Below the pieces are notes generated by a model. The model was not told where the DNA came from. It ran no database searches and saw only the letters and a list, made by a program, of their open reading frames with translations. From the IMG/VR virus record IMGVR_UViG_3300042887_003321, positions 1 to 64,000 of that record: DNA of 64,000 nt, one strand, 5' to 3'. Position 1 is the first letter of the stretch; each line of letters opens with the position of its first letter. Position numbers and translations under genes: made by a program. Positions 8,322 through 15,978 of this stretch are shown here, piece by piece. The stretch comes from a virus.

Positions 8322-9989
8322 TTATTGACCGGAGATAGTCTCCAATCCGTTCACATACACTTTACCATAGAACTCACCTCTCACCATTTCTTTGGCGTAG
8401 CGGGTCATAACACCCTTACGAGGAGTAAAGTTCTTATAGTCATACACAAGCGGAGTCATAATTAATGGAATGTATGGAGCGTAAACAGCACCAGTTTCCA
8501 AGAATTGTGTTCCTTTGTAACCCAACAACACAAGGTTTTCTTGCATATATGGATTCTTATACACTTTGTAACGCTGAGCGAAAGAACCTACACGGGTTAA
8601 ACCGAATGCGAATTCTCTCTCAGCACCAGTTCCATCAGCTACATAGCCAGGAATTGATTCTAACACAGTTGCAACATCAGGAGATACTACTAAGAAGTTT
8701 GCACCACCACGCATTGTCTTAGCGTGAATTTGGTTAGAAACTCTTTGTAATACAGTTCCGAATGTAGCGAACCAAGTTCCCTGAATGTAAGCTTGTCCGT
8801 TCAAGTTAGTATCTTGTACGAATGCACTACCATTCCAAACTTGTCCGATTTTTGCAGACCAGTAACCTGTAGTCAATGCGTTTTGAATTAACATATCCAA
8901 GATTTCAAAATCAATCTCTTGTGATACATATTCAGATAACATTGAAGTTAATTCTGCTTCTGCATCAATAGAGTGATATGCGTTCAAGTCCTGCGCAAAT
9001 TCAGGTGTCCATTGTGCTTTCAACTTACGAGTCTTAGCAACAATCGGAATTGAACGCATCTCAATGTTCAATTCTGGCACATTCAAATCGGTTTCAGGAT
9101 TTACTTCCATTGCAGATTTAGTTGTTTCAAAATCACCACGAGTATCAGATGTTGGTTGTTTTTGGTATTTTACAATAAGGTTTTGTTGAGCACCTGCTGC
9201 TGTCAACGAACCACTTACAATAAACGAAATGGTTGTATCGTTTACAATTTTTGTAAATTGTGGGAAGAACGCAGATACACCAGTACCTTCAATTGTAAAG
9301 GCACGAACACCTTCCAAATCAGGTCTTGTCAAACCAGCAACTGCAAGTGTTACTTTGTTAAACGCGGCTGAGGCACTGTAAGTAGTAGTAAATGCTGAAT
9401 CCCAATTAAACTCATCATCATCAGATGCTTTAGCAGGAATTACTGATGTGATAGAACCCGTTGTGGTTGCTGGTGCGAATGAACCAGAAACTCTAATAGT
9501 TGCTGAATCATCATTGATGGTGTAACCGAAACGGCCAGCACCATATAGACCACCTGAAGACTGGTTAGCAGTTTCGGTGATACCAAATACTGAGTCGGCT
9601 TGTGAATCTTTACCTGAACCAGTTGTGAAACCTGGCTGACCTGTTCCATACTTAAAATCTAAGTAGAAAATAAGACCGGAAGGAAGGTTCATTGGTTGTA
9701 CTGAAACGAACTCTTTCGCAGCGATTTCAGAGAAAATACGACGAACAAGCGGAAGAGCTACACCATTCCACTCTTCACCATTTGCACCAAACATATTGGT
9801 TGCAGTTGCTTCAGTTACTAATTGTTTTGCTTGGTTTTCCAAAAGTTGTGCCATATTGGAAATTTCAGTCTCATTAGAAATTCCTTCTAAAAGACCTGTT
9901 TTTTTCCACTTAGCAACTAAACCTTTGGCTTCTTTACGAAGCACTCTTTCAAATCCAGCGCTTTCGTTTAAAATGCTTTTTATATTCAT
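8322..9989 (-). CDS. gp23: Major capsid protein (gp23-like)
   Basis: A 555-residue T4-type major capsid protein (T4 gp23 is 521). Residues 1-60 form a helical N-terminal propeptide (MNIKSILNESAGFERVLRKE). A candidate prohead-protease site follows: V58-T59-E60 before A61 (QLVTEATATN), matching the hydrophobic-x-Glu rule of T4 gp21 and close to the T4 cut at residue 65. After it comes VALPLVRRIFSEIAAKEFVS, then VQPMNLPSGLIFYLDFKYG, hallmarks of the family. The C-terminal part holds PELNIEMRSIPIVAKTRKLK and TPRKGVMTRYAKEMVRGEFY. The gene follows the scaffold gp22 and is closed by a terminator, as expected for a highly expressed late gene. Confidence 0.95.
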   Translation of the reverse strand: MNIKSILNESAGFERVLRKEAKGLVAKWKKTGLLEGISNETEISNMAQLLENQAKQLVTEATATNMFGANGEEWNGVALPLVRRIFSEIAAKEFVSVQPMNLPSGLIFYLDFKYGTGQPGFTTGSGKDSQADSVFGITETANQSSGGLYGAGRFGYTINDDSATIRVSGSFAPATTTGSITSVIPAKASDDDEFNWDSAFTTTYSASAAFNKVTLAVAGLTRPDLEGVRAFTIEGTGVSAFFPQFTKIVNDTTISFIVSGSLTAAGAQQNLIVKYQKQPTSDTRGDFETTKSAMEVNPETDLNVPELNIEMRSIPIVAKTRKLKAQWTPEFAQDLNAYHSIDAEAELTSMLSEYVSQEIDFEILDMLIQNALTTGYWSAKIGQVWNGSAFVQDTNLNGQAYIQGTWFATFGTVLQRVSNQIHAKTMRGGANFLVVSPDVATVLESIPGYVADGTGAEREFAFGLTRVGSFAQRYKVYKNPYMQENLVLLGYKGTQFLETGAVYAPYIPLIMTPLVYDYKNFTPRKGVMTRYAKEMVRGEFYGKVYVNGLETISGQ

Positions 9990-10015
9990 TTTTATCCTTT
10001 ATTTTGGTTATACGA

Positions 10016-11155
10016 TTATTTTTTGATATTAGCGAGTTTTTGGAATCTCATTGCCAATGAAGAACCTTCGGTAATGATACCAGCAGGCTTTGTTCCTTTA
10101 GTTGGTCTTGATGCAAATGATTCTTTTACAACTCTATTTTGTGTTTTTCTTGCAACATTAAGATTTTCACCCAATGTAGCGAAAACTAATTTTACTTCTC
10201 TCAAAGATGAAGCACGGTCAAAGTTTTCAACAACTTTAACTTTTTGCTTTTCATTCAAATCAAAGTTTCTGAAAAGTTTGTTAGTGTATAAAAGTTTTGC
10301 ATTTAAAAGGTTTACCTCATTGATGGTATTCTTCAATGATTTGATAACTTTATATGCTTCTTCTAAATCACTCTTCATTTCATCAGCTTCTTCTTCGGTC
10401 ATACCAGCAGTATCTTCTTCATCTTCAGCAGGTACATCACCATTCATTTCTCTAAGGGCTCTGATAACCTCATCTAAATTAACTTCTTCATCACCATCTT
10501 CTTCTTCTGCAACAAAATCACCTTCTTCAGGATATTCAGTACCACCAGTTAAATCATCTACTTTGTTATCACCAGTTCCAATTGCAGAAGATTCCAATTC
10601 AGTTAATCTCTTACTGATTCTTTCACGAATTCTTTTTAATTCGGTGATTTCAGGATTTTCCATTTCTTCCTCTTCTTCAGTTGTGATGGTTTCATCTTCT
10701 TCACCACCCATTTCAGCTTCCAATTCTTTGATAATTGATTCTAAATCCAAATCCGACATATCCTCTTCTTCACCACCCATTTCATCCTCATCATCTTCTT
10801 CTTCGGCTTCTTCACCACCCATAGTACCCATCATCATTTCATCTTCTTCTTCAGTTGTCATAGTGTCATCTTCTTCACTACCCATTTCATCTTCTTCAGT
10901 TGTCATGGTTTCATCTTCTTCACCTTCGTAGCCTTCACCATATCCTTCTTCAGTACCCATCATCATCTCATCTTCTTCGGTTGCAAGAGTTTCATCATCT
11001 TCTAACTCTTCGGCCAATTTGTGAGACAACATAGACTGTAGTCTTGGTGTGAATGCTTCCTCAAGGGCGATTTTTGCATTTGCTAATGCGGTTTCCTTAA
11101 CGGCTTTAGCATCGGCGATTGCTTCTTTAAGCAAATCTTTTTTGCCTGTTTTCAT
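10016..11155 (-). CDS. gp22: Prohead core scaffold protein (gp22-like)
   Basis: A 379-residue, extremely acidic protein. The centre, about residues 50-165, is a low-complexity run of Glu/Asp with repeated EEDE, MTTEE and MMMGT units. The conserved C-terminal part, LLNAKLLYTNKLFRNFDLNE followed by KQKVKVVENFDRASS, is the signature of T4-like gp22 scaffolds. The N-terminus is a basic helix with LLKEA, a possible protease or targeting site. It forms the internal core around which capsid protein assembles and is degraded by gp21. It has an AGGAG site and lies directly before gp23. The acidic repeats create long false frames on the other strand. Confidence 0.88.
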   Translation of the reverse strand: MKTGKKDLLKEAIADAKAVKETALANAKIALEEAFTPRLQSMLSHKLAEELEDDETLATEEDEMMMGTEEGYGEGYEGEEDETMTTEEDEMGSEEDDTMTTEEEDEMMMGTMGGEEAEEEDDEDEMGGEEEDMSDLDLESIIKELEAEMGGEEDETITTEEEEEMENPEITELKRIRERISKRLTELESSAIGTGDNKVDDLTGGTEYPEEGDFVAEEEDGDEEVNLDEVIRALREMNGDVPAEDEEDTAGMTEEEADEMKSDLEEAYKVIKSLKNTINEVNLLNAKLLYTNKLFRNFDLNEKQKVKVVENFDRASSLREVKLVFATLGENLNVARKTQNRVVKESFASRPTKGTKPAGIITEGSSLAMRFQKLANIKK

Positions 11156-11294
11156 TTAATCTCCTAAATTTTTTGGAAAAATAAGATTATTAAAAATCTT
11201 AATAAGTGTTATAATAATGTTAGCCCCACAATTAGTATTAGGGCATTAATTTAACAATAAATATAGTAATTTTTTTGAAAACACTAAAAAGTTG
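11156..11294 (-). promoter_or_regulatory. 139-base leader region of the gp22-gp23 unit
   Basis: Untranslated gap between bS21 and gp22. It contains a TATTTAT core at 11257-11263, an AT hairpin (AAGATT..AATCTT near 11191-11208) and a good AGGAG site before gp22. No open frame of useful size was seen. It probably controls the abundant scaffold and capsid transcript. Confidence 0.4.
11257..11263 (-). promoter_or_regulatory. TATTTAT core motif upstream of gp22
   Basis: Coding strand ACTATATTTATTGTTAAA, 101 nt before the gp22 ATG and 31 nt past the bS21 stop; one of only two copies with a long leader. Confidence 0.4.
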
Positions 11295-11552
11295 TTATTT
11301 TTCTAAACTTTTTAAATATTGTTTTCTTTTTGCTAATTCTAATTGTTTTCTTTTTGAAATAGATTTAGGAACAAATTCAGTTCTTTCCCTTAATTCATCC
11401 ATTATTCCACTATCTTTAACCATTTTTTTAAAAAGCCTCATTGCAGCATCTACATTGTTTTCTACTACTTTTACTGCAATTCCCCCACCGGGTTTATACA
11501 TTAATTCTCTTCTGACTTTTTTCTTTTTTGGTCTTTCTTCGTTTTCACTCAT
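11295..11552 (-). CDS. rpsU: Ribosomal protein bS21 homologue
   Basis: An 85-residue basic protein matching bacterial ribosomal protein S21. After a Lys-rich N-terminal extension (residues 1-22) comes GIAVKVVENNVDAAMRLFKK followed by MVKDSGIMDELRERTEFVPK, then a basic helix (SISKRKQLELAKRKQYLKSL). This corresponds to the V-x-x-x-E-N ... A-x-x-x-F-K-K ... E-x-R-x-R-x-x-F-x-P pattern of bS21. The protein binds the 30S platform near the anti-Shine-Dalgarno end of 16S rRNA and affects mRNA recruitment. Phage copies are known and can replace the host protein. No Shine-Dalgarno is visible before its ATG (ACAAAGTTACG), unlike many neighbours. It sits inside the head gene cluster. Confidence 0.85.
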   Translation of the reverse strand: MSENEERPKKKKVRRELMYKPGGGIAVKVVENNVDAAMRLFKKMVKDSGIMDELRERTEFVPKSISKRKQLELAKRKQYLKSLEK

Positions 11553-11572
11553 CGTAACTTTGTTTAAATTGT

Positions 11573-11893
11573 TTATTGTATAACTTCTAAGTTTTGAATG
11601 GATTCTTCTATTAATCCACCTTTTGTTCTTACTATTGCAGTTTTATTGTTTATTTCCATTACAACCCCACCCGTATTTTTGCCCTTAACAAAAACAGGTG
11701 AACCAACTTCAACAGTTGGACCAGCTACTTTTACATTTTCAGATATATCATCCAATACAACTTTAAATGCACGGATTGCTTTAGAAATACCCTGTTGTTG
11801 TTTTCTTGGTAATTTACCAATATCTTTTAGATTATCTTTTATAAAGTCAGAAAACTTTAAAGATATGTTTTGTATAATGTCTATTGCTGGCAT
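11573..11893 (-). CDS. Small protein with KOW/Tudor-like C-terminal domain
   Basis: A 106-residue protein. Residues 1-60 are helical (IIQNISLKFSDFIKDNLKDI, then RKQQQGISKAIRAFKVVLDD). Residues 62-105 form a small beta-barrel-like module (VGSPVFVKGKNTGGVVMEIN; KTAIVRTKGGLIEESIQNLE) similar to KOW/SH3-like nucleic-acid-binding folds. A related module occurs in the 484-aa protein at 22564-24018 (VGDFVHFKSKNKTGMVLKIQ). It lies between a predicted head polyprotein and bS21. A nucleic-acid-binding head or internal protein is the most natural guess, not shown. Confidence 0.7.
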   Translation of the reverse strand: MPAIDIIQNISLKFSDFIKDNLKDIGKLPRKQQQGISKAIRAFKVVLDDISENVKVAGPTVEVGSPVFVKGKNTGGVVMEINNKTAIVRTKGGLIEESIQNLEVIQ

Positions 11894-11908
11894 AGTATGT
11901 GTTACCTT

Positions 11909-13399
11909 TTATTTTTTGTGTGATTGATATCCCTTACCCTTCATCCACCAAGCCAATGCCCAAGGATTATCAATACCCGGTTCATCTTTCATTGCTTTTA
12001 CTGTCTTTTCCCATCCTTCGGGTGCAACTTCATTTTTTAGTTTGTTATTCTCCATAAATGGTTTAAATGCCGATGTAACTTTATCTATACTCATTCCATC
12101 AAATTTGTTCTGCATCTTAACATCACCTGAATTATATAGTTTTAACAACTTCTCTGCGGTTTTCTTATCAACTTTGGTAGAACCAATACGAGAGGTTGAA
12201 CCATTAGCCACCTGCTTTAATAAATCAGATAATCTTGCGGTTGCCTCACTTAACGACTTTTTTTTTAAAAGACTTGTTAATCTCATAGATTCATTGGTAA
12301 ATTCCTCTGCATTCTTTTTATCGGCTGGGTCTACATCAGTTACTTTGTAAGTTTTCCCATCAACAGTAAAACTATCTTTGCCTGCTGCTATTGCCTTTGC
12401 TCTTTCTGCACCAAACTCATTACCTTCTTCTATTTCAACATCGTTTAATGATTCTTTAATAGAATACTTCATATGAGATGGCGCTGAACTTTGCAATGCT
12501 TTCATAGCAATTAACAAATCACCCTTACCTTTACCAGATAATACTTCGTATCTCTCACCGGTCTTTTCATTGTAAACAATTACTTTTGCTTCATTCACAT
12601 TCTCTTTTAACTTTTTTGCTAAAACATCATCGGTATAGTATTGAGTTCTACCACCACCTTGAAACTTATAGCTGTATTTATCTTCTTTTGGTAAATAATC
12701 AATTGATACCAATTTCATTTTTACAGGTTTTACCATCCCAGAACCATCCCCACCTACCATCATAGTAGCTCCAACTTTCATTAGTTTATCATTTGCTTCA
12801 TTAACTCTTTTTTTGTTTTTGAGGAATGAACCCAATTTCATATTACTCATATTTTCTCCTACGAACTCTTCTGCGTTCTTTTTATCTTCTGAATCTACAC
12901 CTGTTACTTTGAAACTTTTACCACCTACATTAAAGGTATCATCACCCGATGCTATTGCTTTTGCTCTTTCTGCACCAAACTCATTACCTTCTTTAATTTC
13001 ATAATATTTACCTAACACCTCACCAATCTCATCATACGATGATTCTAATCTTTGTTGAAGAGTTGCTACTTCTTTAATTGTGCTTGAAAAAATCTTAAAT
13101 GATTCATTCATTGATTTCATATGGCGATTAACCGTTACTTTATCAAACCAATCACCAGTTTCTTTTAAGGTTAATTTTTCAGCGGTTTCTACGATGTTTT
13201 TAATATTCTCATAGGCCTCCATCAAATTACCATTGTGATAAATTGCTTCACCGATTTTTCTATAAGATGCCACCGCTTCAATAAAAGCACGCTTTTCATC
13301 AGGTGTCATTGATGTATCATCTAAATCTTCCTCACCTATGTTTAATCTACGATAATCTAAGTGTTGAGATTCTTTAAGTAAATTTAATAATTTTTTCAT
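11909..13399 (-). CDS. Multi-domain head (poly)protein with duplicated EGNEF domain
   Basis: A 496-residue modular protein. It opens with a basic helix (MKKLLNLLKESQHLDYRRLN). A helical domain follows, to about residue 135 (NLMEAYENIKNIVETAEKLT; LQQRLESSYDEIGEVLGKYY). Next comes a small domain EGNEFGAERAKAIASG...FNVGGKSFKVTGVD, a beta module, a second EGNEFGAERAKAIAAG...FTVDGKTYKVTDVD copy, a helical domain, and a C-terminal APEGWEKTVKAMKDEPGIDN / PWALAWWMKGKGYQSH module common in marine phages. Several domain boundaries carry VNEA or similar Glu sites (RVNEAN, ENVNEAK, SLSEATA), as in the 462-aa neighbour. I infer an internal head polyprotein cut by gp21. No enzymatic motif was seen. Confidence 0.7.
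   Translation of the reverse strand: MKKLLNLLKESQHLDYRRLNIGEEDLDDTSMTPDEKRAFIEAVASYRKIGEAIYHNGNLMEAYENIKNIVETAEKLTLKETGDWFDKVTVNRHMKSMNESFKIFSSTIKEVATLQQRLESSYDEIGEVLGKYYEIKEGNEFGAERAKAIASGDDTFNVGGKSFKVTGVDSEDKKNAEEFVGENMSNMKLGSFLKNKKRVNEANDKLMKVGATMMVGGDGSGMVKPVKMKLVSIDYLPKEDKYSYKFQGGGRTQYYTDDVLAKKLKENVNEAKVIVYNEKTGERYEVLSGKGKGDLLIAMKALQSSAPSHMKYSIKESLNDVEIEEGNEFGAERAKAIAAGKDSFTVDGKTYKVTDVDPADKKNAEEFTNESMRLTSLLKKKSLSEATARLSDLLKQVANGSTSRIGSTKVDKKTAEKLLKLYNSGDVKMQNKFDGMSIDKVTSAFKPFMENNKLKNEVAPEGWEKTVKAMKDEPGIDNPWALAWWMKGKGYQSHKK
12287..12427 (-). repeat. EGNEF domain copy 2 (internal duplication)
   Basis: Encodes EGNEFGAERAKAIAAGKDSF through NAEEFTNES. It is nearly identical to the copy at 12851-12991 over the first 14 residues and clearly paralogous to its end; the DNA is close to identical around the EGNEFGAERAKAIA stretch. 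Confidence 0.85.
12851..12991 (-). repeat. EGNEF domain copy 1 (internal duplication)
   Basis: Encodes EGNEFGAERAKAIASGDDTF through NAEEFVGEN. A more distant third version (EGNAFTGALYNARKEGLKEF) lies in the 484-aa gene at about 23578-23673. Confidence 0.85.
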
Positions 13400-13425
13400 T
13401 GTAGTGACCTTTTTTATTTCAGTTA

Positions 13426-14814
13426 TTAATAAATATCTAATTTTCCATTATTAGATATGCGGGCAACTTTGATAAATGTAGATTTTTTTGCCGATTCTTT
13501 GATTACAACAATTCCATTCTCATCACCTCTTTTAGCAGTTTTAATACCACCCTCAATTGAATCTAATTTATGTCTTACTTTGTTTGAGCCTTTTACATTA
13601 CCATTTTTATCCGATGGAACTAATGTTGCCGAAAAATCATCCATATCCACAATTTTATAATATCGGCCACCTTCAATTCCTTTTAACATAGTAAATCCCT
13701 GTCCCAATATTACCGAACCTATTTTTAAGTCAGTTGGATATTTGGCTTCGTTTACTGATTCAGTTGTTATCTTTTTTGATTTAAAATATGCAATTACATC
13801 TTTACCAGTATCAAATGCTTTTTGACCTCTCCAAGAAGAATGATACATCCAATATGAATTGCTTCCATCTTCCCAATCAAAATCACCCGAAGATATTTCT
13901 CTACCATCATAGGTTAAATACCCAACACCTTGTTTAGAATAAAAACGATATTTACCATCTCTAAAATTAACATCTTCGTTTACCGATTCGGTTTTACGCT
14001 TACTAACTACAACTCTTTGATGTCTAATTTCATCTTTAATTGTATTAATCAATGAGTTCATATCTTTGTGGTCCGATACTTTAGTTTCTTCGTAATTACT
14101 TTTACCATCATCACCTTTCCAGTTAAACCCAACATAGTCTTTATTTTTTCCAACATATTTTATTTCAACTCTAGTATTACCAACTTTAATAGTAGAACCA
14201 TCCTTTGGTAATTCTGCTTCGTTTACTGATTCACTCATCTTAAAATAGAAATATTTTCTCATATAGTCCAATGACTTTATGATATCTTGTAATTCTCTTT
14301 TACCCTTTGGTCCAAGTTCCGCATCTTTCAAATATGCACTTAAAACTGCATATGCTCCATTTACAAATTGGTATGGGTTTTCAGCTTTTACAGTATATGA
14401 AGCCTCATTTACTGATTCTAAATTCAAACTTCTTTGTGCGTTAGTCAAACCACTAATGATAGATTTTAATCCACCCTTAACACCTTCAGTATCTTTAGCT
14501 TGAACTTTTTTGTCCAAAATTTTGGTGTTCATTTTTAAAAAGTTGATGATTGCGTTTTGAACTGCGTTCCAATTTAAATCAGCTTCGTTTACTGATTCGG
14601 ATACATTAGAATCCCTAAGAATAGACTGAGCCATAGTTGAAACAAAGTTTATTTTAGCTTTAGATAGTGTTTCTAAATCATCTTTTGATAACTTCTTTAA
14701 AGCCATCATAAGTTTTTTAACGGCCGGAGAATTTGGGTTTATTTTTTTAATATCACCGTAAGTTGCTTTTAACAAATTTATTTGATTCTGATTAATAGAT
14801 TCTTTTAATCTCAT
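13426..14814 (-). CDS. Putative head polyprotein with five ESVNEA/D junctions
   Basis: A 462-residue protein made of small unrelated domains separated by the same hexapeptide. ESVNEA occurs at residues 73-78, 133-138, 195-200 and 352-357, and ESVNED at 276-281. The pieces are about 77, 60, 62, 81, 76 and 106 residues: two helical, one helical with Tyr/Phe-rich end, then three beta-rich ones (TRVEIKYVGKNKDYVGFNWK; VGYLTYDGREISSGDFDWED; LKIGSVILGQGFTMLKGIEG). V-N-E before A fits the hydrophobic-x-Glu cleavage rule of T4-like prohead proteases and resembles the VTE/A site of this phage's own capsid protein. The gene starts with a four-base overlap on gp21, so protease and presumed substrate are co-translated. 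Function of the released domains is unknown. Confidence 0.75.
   Translation of the reverse strand: MRLKESINQNQINLLKATYGDIKKINPNSPAVKKLMMALKKLSKDDLETLSKAKINFVSTMAQSILRDSNVSESVNEADLNWNAVQNAIINFLKMNTKILDKKVQAKDTEGVKGGLKSIISGLTNAQRSLNLESVNEASYTVKAENPYQFVNGAYAVLSAYLKDAELGPKGKRELQDIIKSLDYMRKYFYFKMSESVNEAELPKDGSTIKVGNTRVEIKYVGKNKDYVGFNWKGDDGKSNYEETKVSDHKDMNSLINTIKDEIRHQRVVVSKRKTESVNEDVNFRDGKYRFYSKQGVGYLTYDGREISSGDFDWEDGSNSYWMYHSSWRGQKAFDTGKDVIAYFKSKKITTESVNEAKYPTDLKIGSVILGQGFTMLKGIEGGRYYKIVDMDDFSATLVPSDKNGNVKGSNKVRHKLDSIEGGIKTAKRGDENGIVVIKESAKKSTFIKVARISNNGKLDIY
13429..13435 (-). promoter_or_regulatory. TATTTAT core motif at end of the 462-aa gene
   Basis: Coding strand AGATATTTATTAATAACTG. The motif forms the last codons of the 462-aa gene (..DIY stop) and lies 29 nt before the ATG of the 496-aa gene. 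Confidence 0.4.
13745..14598 (-). repeat. Five dispersed copies of the ESVNEA-coding 17-mer
   Basis: Plus-strand GCTTCGTTTACTGATTC is exact at 13745-13761, 14216-14232 and 14582-14598. Variants lie at 13973-13989 (TCTTCGTTTACCGATTC) and 14402-14418 (GCCTCATTTACTGATTC). Spacing is 180-243 bases and always a multiple of three. Near-identical DNA between dissimilar domains suggests recent module insertion at the linker. Confidence 0.9.
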
Positions 14815-15449
14815 TTTATTTCTCCAAAATTACATTCGCAATATCCACCAATTTCACAAATAATATCTCTCATAATATCGTTTGCCTTTTGATATTTATT
14901 AACATTATTAACATTACGATTAACACCTTCATTAACAGGCTTTAAAAACGCACCATAGGTTGATGGGTTACTTACAAAATCCCAACATATTAAATCAAAA
15001 TCACCCTCAACTGCAACTGTCCCATCTTCTTTGATTTGGCGAACCGAACCCATACCCCGTGATGATATACCAACTGTACACCCTGCTTCTACTAGCTCTT
15101 TAAGTATTCTACCCGCTGGGGTATTAAGTATTTCTACTTTCCCAACTACATCTGTACCATCCCACCAAATATCTCTAATAATGTGCGATGTGTTCTTTAA
15201 TTCAACTACAGAAGATTCTGGGTGGTCTAATTCTCCATAAGCACGATTTTCTTTGATTTCCCTACCTTTGTATTTTAAAACTTCACGCTTTAATATACTT
15301 TCGGGATATACTCTACCATTTTGGTTTTTTTCGTTTGCTCTTTGTAGAACACCACTTACGATAAGTCTACCATCACCCTTCATCGCAGCTTCTTTGAGCT
15401 GCTGGGGTTTTACATCAAATACAATAGTATCAACTAATAGCTGTTTCAT
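14811..15449 (-). CDS. gp21: Prohead core protease (gp21-like)
   Basis: A 212-residue serine protease of the T4 gp21 type, the same length as T4 gp21. The catalytic His lies in GELDHPESS (H76) and the Ser in VGISSRGMGS (S129/S130). NGRVYPESILKREV and LICWDFVSNPSTYGAF are further family signatures. It cuts scaffold, capsid and internal head proteins after hydrophobic-x-Glu during maturation. Its own tail has a candidate self-cleavage site (LKPVNEGVN) and its front LKEAA. The tail has a short Cys-containing segment (ICEIGGYCECNFG). It overlaps the putative polyprotein gene by four bases. Confidence 0.92.
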   Translation of the reverse strand: MKQLLVDTIVFDVKPQQLKEAAMKGDGRLIVSGVLQRANEKNQNGRVYPESILKREVLKYKGREIKENRAYGELDHPESSVVELKNTSHIIRDIWWDGTDVVGKVEILNTPAGRILKELVEAGCTVGISSRGMGSVRQIKEDGTVAVEGDFDLICWDFVSNPSTYGAFLKPVNEGVNRNVNNVNKYQKANDIMRDIICEIGGYCECNFGEIK

Positions 15450-15452
15450 TTT

Positions 15453-15977
15453 CTATGCACCCAATTGTTTAATCTTATATGAAATACGATTTAATCTTTC
15501 TGATATTTTGGAAAAATTGTTTCTTGTCTTTTTCCAATATGCGTTGGATGAAACACCCATTTCGGTTTTTAATTTTATATTTTGATTTACCAAGTGCTCT
15601 ACTTCGTAAATTTTTCTATTAATTTCTTTGATTGCTTTATTGATTTTTAACTGGGGAGAACCCATTTCATCTTTTCGGTATTGGCGATAATTTAATTCAT
15701 TAATAGCATCTTCAATACCCTGCTCCCATCTCTCCAAAAAATTTCTTTTTACACTTTTTATTTTTTTATACCCCAATACTTCAATATGGTCATCATCCAT
15801 ATCCTTTTCACTTTTCGCAAAAGCGTATGGAGTTTTGGGTGGGCCAGCCCCACCATCCAAATTAGAGGTAACATTTTGTTCTTCCAGCTCTGCATCTTTT
15901 TCATCCTGCGGCTGTTCATCAATTTCTTCTAGCTGCTTGAATTTTTTATCAAGCTCCTCAATTAGAAATCTACTCAT
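15453..15977 (-). CDS. Conserved head-region protein of unknown function
   Basis: A 174-residue protein. The N-terminus is a charged helix (FLIEELDKKFKQLEEIDEQ) and an acidic, disordered stretch. GAGPPKTPYAFAKSEKDMDD follows, then a helical C-terminal half rich in Lys/Asn (ERWEQGIEDAINELNYRQYR; AIKEINRKIYEVEHLVNQNI). It lies between the 276-aa protein and gp21, where T4 has small core proteins gp67 and gp68; a minor prohead core role is plausible from position and composition only. It starts one base after the upstream stop codon. Confidence 0.7.
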   Translation of the reverse strand: MSRFLIEELDKKFKQLEEIDEQPQDEKDAELEEQNVTSNLDGGAGPPKTPYAFAKSEKDMDDDHIEVLGYKKIKSVKRNFLERWEQGIEDAINELNYRQYRKDEMGSPQLKINKAIKEINRKIYEVEHLVNQNIKLKTEMGVSSNAYWKKTRNNFSKISERLNRISYKIKQLGA

Positions 15978-15978
15978 A

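Noticed and set aside
10023-10931. 302-codon open frame on the plus strand opposite gp22
   Set aside because: It is the antisense of the Glu/Asp-rich scaffold repeats and translates to a Ser-rich low-complexity chain; gp22 has the conserved C-terminal signature and ribosome site.
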